Shown here: positions 60,350 through 64,000 of the stretch, in pieces
Numbering within the stretch: position 1 is the first letter of the stretch
How the letters are laid out: every line of letters starts with the position of its first letter
From: Rufibacter sp. LB8
Lineage (GTDB): Bacteria > Bacteroidota > Bacteroidia > Cytophagales > Hymenobacteraceae
NCBI RefSeq assembly: GCF_014876185.1
Contig: NZ_JADALJ010000002.1
Span: forward strand, 91,128-155,127
DNA: 64,000 bases
Reading direction: 5' to 3'
The notes under the pieces: generated by a model
Told to the model about the DNA's origin: nothing
Database searches by the model: none
The model's input: only the letters and a program-made list of their open reading frames with translations
Program-made: the position numbers and the translations under genes

Positions 60350-61024
60350 ATGTCGCAGGAGACCTTCATTATTGGTTTAGTGCTAATTCCAATGTTATTG
60401 TTGGTGGCCTTGCTCTTGTGGCGGTTTTATGGAAATGGTAAAGAGACACGGAAAACGATAAGGAAATCAAGAACCGGTAATTATAGGCCACTCAGAACGT
60501 ATCGATATGAAGTCCGGGATTTTGTAACAACGGTGGGCGAATATCAGGAAACTGACCCCGGATCTTCGGGCACGTTACTGGATGAATTATTAAGTGAGGA
60601 AGAATACCTAGATGATATAAGCATGGCGGAAACGCCTGTTAGTTGCGATGATAGCCGTGATACCCCATATACCGATTCCGGAATCAGTCCAAGCACTGCC
60701 ACGGAACATACTGACTCTGTTGCGGCTGTCGGTAAGAAGGAAAGCTCAATGCCTGATGGGAGAAAGACCTTTACCAATGATGTATTTCCGGAGATTGGGC
60801 AAAGCGATAGCCCTGCCCAATCTCTTTACGACAACCCCCTTACGGCACCGGCACCAACTGACAACGATAAAAAGAACAGGGAAGCCGAAATCGCCTTGAA
60901 AAGGCGGAGGAGAGCGGAATTGAAAAATAACGCTTCGGCTGCCCAATCCGGTTTCAGCGCATTGTTTTCACCGGAATCACCGGTTAAAAATGCAGCAGCC
61001 GGCTCAACTGCTGACAGTGAATAA
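60350..61024 (+). CDS. Single-pass membrane protein, start of tra operon
   Basis: One N-terminal hydrophobic helix (FIIGLVLIPMLLLVALLLW) is followed by a basic stretch and then a long acidic, Ser/Asp-rich disordered region. No homologue is recognised. Position ahead of the transfer genes on the same strand suggests a transfer accessory. Confidence 0.55.
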   Translation: MSQETFIIGLVLIPMLLLVALLLWRFYGNGKETRKTIRKSRTGNYRPLRTYRYEVRDFVTTVGEYQETDPGSSGTLLDELLSEEEYLDDISMAETPVSCDDSRDTPYTDSGISPSTATEHTDSVAAVGKKESSMPDGRKTFTNDVFPEIGQSDSPAQSLYDNPLTAPAPTDNDKKNREAEIALKRRRRAELKNNASAAQSGFSALFSPESPVKNAAAGSTADSE

Positions 61025-61193
61025 ATTGACAACTAAAGTCTTTTAGCAATGGCCTTAGAACTCACACATCCAACTATCTGCTCAAAAAACATCCCTTCAA
61101 CCCGCTTGGGTATTTCAAGGGTTATAAAAACGGCTTCCTCAGGGATTAAGCAACCCTTTTATATATCAAATTAACTAAAGCTAAATACAAAAA

Positions 61194-61598
61194 ATGTTTA
61201 CTGAGACCTACAAAAGGAGTGCTGGCCTGGTGGCGCAAATCTCTAGTTCGATTCATTCGCTTGTGCTTTCTGGCCGCCAATATGAGGCCTCTCCCTGGGA
61301 GAAAAGGATGATGGCTACTGCTATGGGTTTAACCCTGACGAACGGGGCAATGGCCCAAGGCGGTACAGCAGCTGCTTTAGAGGGGGTTCAGGAGACCATC
61401 ATCACCATTGTCCAGGTTGTTTTCTCCATTATTCTGGTGATTGGATTGATCCGGGTCGTGATGAAATTCGTCAACGGGGCACCGGATGCCCTTTCCTCCT
61501 TAGGATGGCTGGTCGGCGGGGTAATCCTTTGGTTTGGCTTCCAATTCTTCAAAGACGACTTGGTAGGAACCGTAGGCGGAGAAGGAGGGGTACGTTAA
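61194..61598 (+). CDS. traE: TraE-like (DUF4134) transfer pilin-type protein
   Basis: The protein has two hydrophobic helices near its C-terminus (ETIITIVQVVFSIILVIGLI and SSLGWLVGGVILWFGFQFF) separated by a short VMKFVNGAPDALS loop, as in DUF4134/TraE of Bacteroides conjugative elements, a VirB2-like component. The N-terminal 60 residues are longer than usual and contain the TAMGLTLTNGAMAQGG cleavage-like site. Confidence 0.7.
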   Translation: MFTETYKRSAGLVAQISSSIHSLVLSGRQYEASPWEKRMMATAMGLTLTNGAMAQGGTAAALEGVQETIITIVQVVFSIILVIGLIRVVMKFVNGAPDALSSLGWLVGGVILWFGFQFFKDDLVGTVGGEGGVR

Positions 61599-61608
61599 CC
61601 ACCTCTAT

Positions 61609-61941
61609 ATGCGCTCTTACAAAAGTATTGAAAAGCCGGCCCAGGTCCTTGGGATGAACATCATGGACTTGGGCTTGGTGGTCGGTCTGTTCATCGGCTC
61701 GGTGCTGTTGCTGGGTTTTCTGAACATGATGGTTCCTATCCCGCGCCTGGTTTATTTGGCGGTTTTCCTGTTGGAAGTAGGGTTGATTCTGGTAATGCGG
61801 TTTTTAACGAAAACCCATCCTCCCGGCTTCCTGATAGGCTGGCTTTCTTTCCATTTTGTGCAGCCCCGGCGCATCGCCGTAGGCCTTGTCCCCCCAGTGA
61901 AGAGAAAAGATGAAAAAGCAAAAATCGGTTCCATTCAATAA
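61609..61941 (+). CDS. traF: TraF-like (DUF4133) / VirB3-like protein
   Basis: Two closely spaced membrane helices (LGLVVGLFIGSVLLLGFL and VYLAVFLLEVGLILVM) near the N-terminus of a 110-residue protein and a basic tail fit the VirB3-like TraF (DUF4133) of Bacteroidetes. Spacing of 10 bases after traE and an overlap with traG support the assignment. Confidence 0.7.
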   Translation: MRSYKSIEKPAQVLGMNIMDLGLVVGLFIGSVLLLGFLNMMVPIPRLVYLAVFLLEVGLILVMRFLTKTHPPGFLIGWLSFHFVQPRRIAVGLVPPVKRKDEKAKIGSIQ

Positions 61942-64000
61942 AGTAATGCCAGTCCATTCCTTTGAGGATAATAAAGTTATCCTCAAAGATGGGCGGGTAG
62001 CGGTCGGGTTCGTAGTTGAGCCGGCGGAGATGGAGGCCTGGACCCAACAGGATTTTATCTCTTTCAACAATGCTTTGTTGGGGGCATTACGGCCATTGCC
62101 AATCAACACGATTGTCCAGAAAACGGATATTTACTATGACCGCCCTTATCGGGAAGACAGGAAAGAACAGACCTATTTCGAAGGGAGAATGAATAAGCAT
62201 TTCTTTGAACGGCTGGTTCTTTTCCAAAAATCCTACCTGTTCCTGAGTTTTGCCCCGGCAGAGGTGAAACCGATTAAAACCAATGCCCTCAACGTCTTGG
62301 TTGCCCGCATGGGGGAAACCCTGATGAAAAATCCCTTTGAGAACCTGCTCCACACTTTAGAAATCGCCGAGGCTGTTGCCCAAGAGTTCTCCACCGCCAT
62401 ATCGGGAACGGGAGAGGTGGAGATTATGCGCATGGGCTCGGAGGAAATCAGCGACCTCTACCATCAATATTTTAACCTCAATTTTGACATTGTGCCCCGG
62501 CGGCAGGAGCGTGAAATCCTGAACGAGGCAGGGACGCTGGCTGTGGGAGAGAACAAAGTGAACGTCATCTCCATGGTAGGGCAGGGAAGTGAGCAACACC
62601 CTGCCGTCCGTAACAGCTATGGGGTAACCGCCCCGATGCTCTACCCGCTTACCAACGCACTGCAGTTCCCGCATATCCTAACGCAGGCCTTTGTCGTGCA
62701 GGACACCAGAGCCGCACTTTCCAGCCTGGACACAGATCGGAAACTGAACAATTCGCTTTCGAGGCTGGCCACGCAGGACAACCAGCTGCGGGCTGTCGAA
62801 ATAGAGGAATTTACCGCCGAGGTAAGGGCAGGGAACAAGCAGATTGTCGGCTTGCACCTGTCTGTGCTGCTGTGGGAAACAAATGATAGCATTCGGAAAG
62901 AGAACATCGAGAAAACGATGGCTGCCTTCCGTTCTATTTTCGGAACGGAGAGCGTGGTGGAATCGCACCTGTCCCTGCCTCTGTACTTCGGCTTGGTACC
63001 GGGAAATACCTGGCAGGTGCCAGATAGATGGCTGACCACTACTTCCGACCGCGGGGTATGCTATATGCAGTGGACGGCAACCTATAAAAATGGCCACGTA
63101 GGGGAATATTTCTGCGATCGCAACCGTAACCTGCTGCAGGTTAACTTATTCAACACCGACCTGGACAATCAGAATGCCATTGTCATTGGCCCCTCTGGTT
63201 CCGGTAAAAGTTATACGTTCGGCTACATTGTCGTGCAGCGCCATGAGCGCAAGGCGAGGCAAATCCTGATTGATATCGGCGGTACGTACCGTAACGTGGT
63301 CCAGTCGCTTAACGGGGTAGACTTCGAGAACACGTACTTCGAGTATGACCCGGAGAACCCGATAGAATTCAACCCTTTCCTGGTACCCCGCTCCCCCGAC
63401 GGGAGGAAATGGGTCTATAATGACGAGAAAATCAATTTCCATTTGGCCCTACTGGCGGTTCTGTGGAAAGGCGGGGCGGACAGTGCGCCGCTGAACAAGT
63501 CTGAAAGGGCGATCCTGAGCCGCTTTCTGATTCAATACTACACGTACTTGAATGAGGAGGGAAATGCTGGCCAAACCGACGAGGAAATACCCGGAATGGC
63601 CAGCTTTGTGCGCTTCGTGCGAAGATTTGACAGGGATATGCAGGCTACTCCTGCCACCGCGGACGGTAAGGAGGAAATGCGCAGCCAGTACAAAAAGGAC
63701 ATGAGTTACTTCGATATTCACCAATTCTTTTTAGTGTTGGCGCAATTCACTGAAGGTGGCCGTTACGAGAAAGTTCTGAATGCCCGGCAGGACGTAGAGC
63801 TATCTGAGCACCGGCTCATTTGCTTTGACCTGGCAAAGGTGAAGGCGGACCCTGACCTATACCCAGTGGTAGCCATGCTCATCACCGAGCTCTCGCTGGA
63901 CCTGTTCCGCAAATTCCCGGACGATATCAAATACATTGCCCTGGACGAAGCCTGGGCCATGCTTTCCGGCGGTGTGATGGAGGAATTCATTGTTTCCATG
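61910..64000 (+). CDS. traG: TraG/VirB4-family conjugation ATPase, 3'-partial
   Basis: The frame from the ATG at 61910 (MKKQKSVPFNKV) is open to the window end, at least 697 codons. Walker A IGPSGSGKSYTFGY is near residue 430 and a Walker B-like LDEAWAML appears at the end of the window. The segments RRQEREILNEAG and RNLLQVNLF are typical of Bacteroidetes TraG. It energises the type IV secretion channel. The start overlaps the end of traF by 32 bases, so translation is coupled. The C-terminus lies outside the window. Confidence 0.9.
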   Translation, partial: MKKQKSVPFNKVMPVHSFEDNKVILKDGRVAVGFVVEPAEMEAWTQQDFISFNNALLGALRPLPINTIVQKTDIYYDRPYREDRKEQTYFEGRMNKHFFERLVLFQKSYLFLSFAPAEVKPIKTNALNVLVARMGETLMKNPFENLLHTLEIAEAVAQEFSTAISGTGEVEIMRMGSEEISDLYHQYFNLNFDIVPRRQEREILNEAGTLAVGENKVNVISMVGQGSEQHPAVRNSYGVTAPMLYPLTNALQFPHILTQAFVVQDTRAALSSLDTDRKLNNSLSRLATQDNQLRAVEIEEFTAEVRAGNKQIVGLHLSVLLWETNDSIRKENIEKTMAAFRSIFGTESVVESHLSLPLYFGLVPGNTWQVPDRWLTTTSDRGVCYMQWTATYKNGHVGEYFCDRNRNLLQVNLFNTDLDNQNAIVIGPSGSGKSYTFGYIVVQRHERKARQILIDIGGTYRNVVQSLNGVDFENTYFEYDPENPIEFNPFLVPRSPDGRKWVYNDEKINFHLALLAVLWKGGADSAPLNKSERAILSRFLIQYYTYLNEEGNAGQTDEEIPGMASFVRFVRRFDRDMQATPATADGKEEMRSQYKKDMSYFDIHQFFLVLAQFTEGGRYEKVLNARQDVELSEHRLICFDLAKVKADPDLYPVVAMLITELSLDLFRKFPDDIKYIALDEAWAMLSGGVMEEFIVSM

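Noticed and set aside
61049..61174. About 41-codon frame between the first tra gene and traE
   Set aside because: No protein-like pattern and no recognisable family.

Overview
The window looks like about 64 kb of a conjugative or mobilizable plasmid (or plasmid-like element) of a Cytophagales bacterium, most likely of the Hymenobacteraceae (Rufibacter, Hymenobacter or Pontibacter type). The reasons are Bacteroidetes-type mobilization and transfer families (BfmA/BtgA, DUF5712 relaxase, DUF4134/DUF4133, TraG-type ATPase), a DUF3991/toprim primase, DUF6122 and DUF6660 family proteins, and Bacteroidetes-like promoter elements. The family assignment is inference from protein style; no rRNA or other marker gene is present.

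Layout. 0-8 kb is patchy accessory DNA: the 3' part of a TlpA-like thioredoxin gene, a decayed MobV relaxase, a DUF6122 membrane protein with an added lipoprotein-like head, a truncated TIR gene, an AbiE type IV toxin-antitoxin pair in an unusual convergent arrangement with elaborate palindromic operators, a YnfA-type small membrane protein, a periplasmic histidine phosphatase and a PAP2 phosphatase. 8.4-26 kb is a visibly GC-richer metal and redox resistance island: two MauG/MbnH-like di-heme proteins around one MbnP-like protein, a DUF6660 peptide, a CusA/CzcA RND pump fused to its TolC-type outer-membrane partner, its adaptor, a six-helix membrane protein, a Zn/Cd/Pb-type P1B ATPase, a dihydrolipoyl dehydrogenase next to an OsmC protein, a His-rich small protein and a CDF exporter.

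27-38.9 kb is mainly defence-like cargo: an Xre-ImmA/IrrE regulator with an unknown partner, a STAS-like protein, a CrcB fluoride channel, an overlapping uracil-DNA-glycosylase-like/agmatine-deiminase-like pair bracketed by related hairpins, a 1619-residue Type ISP restriction-modification enzyme, and a CoiA-like nuclease whose coiled-coil half carries a second long open frame. 38.9-48.3 kb is backbone: a Fic toxin with a VbhA-like partner, the coupling protein, relaxase and accessory mobilization protein, then an AT-rich repeat array, parA with a partner gene, and an iteron-controlled Rep gene. 48.6-50.3 kb holds a DUF932 protein and a noncoding island full of hairpins.

50.5-57.6 kb, all on the + strand and nearly gapless, is the most interesting cargo: a tandem zinc-ribbon peptide, a DEDDh exonuclease, two different DUF262 (GmrS/GmrD-like) proteins, a WYL regulator, a divergent FtsZ-like protein that has lost the GTP-binding signature, and a cyclic-phosphate-processing receiver (cREC) protein. 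I infer an undescribed anti-phage or anti-plasmid module. 57.6-64 kb returns to the transfer backbone: primase, an unknown protein, and the beginning of the tra operon, running out of the window inside the TraG/VirB4 ATPase.
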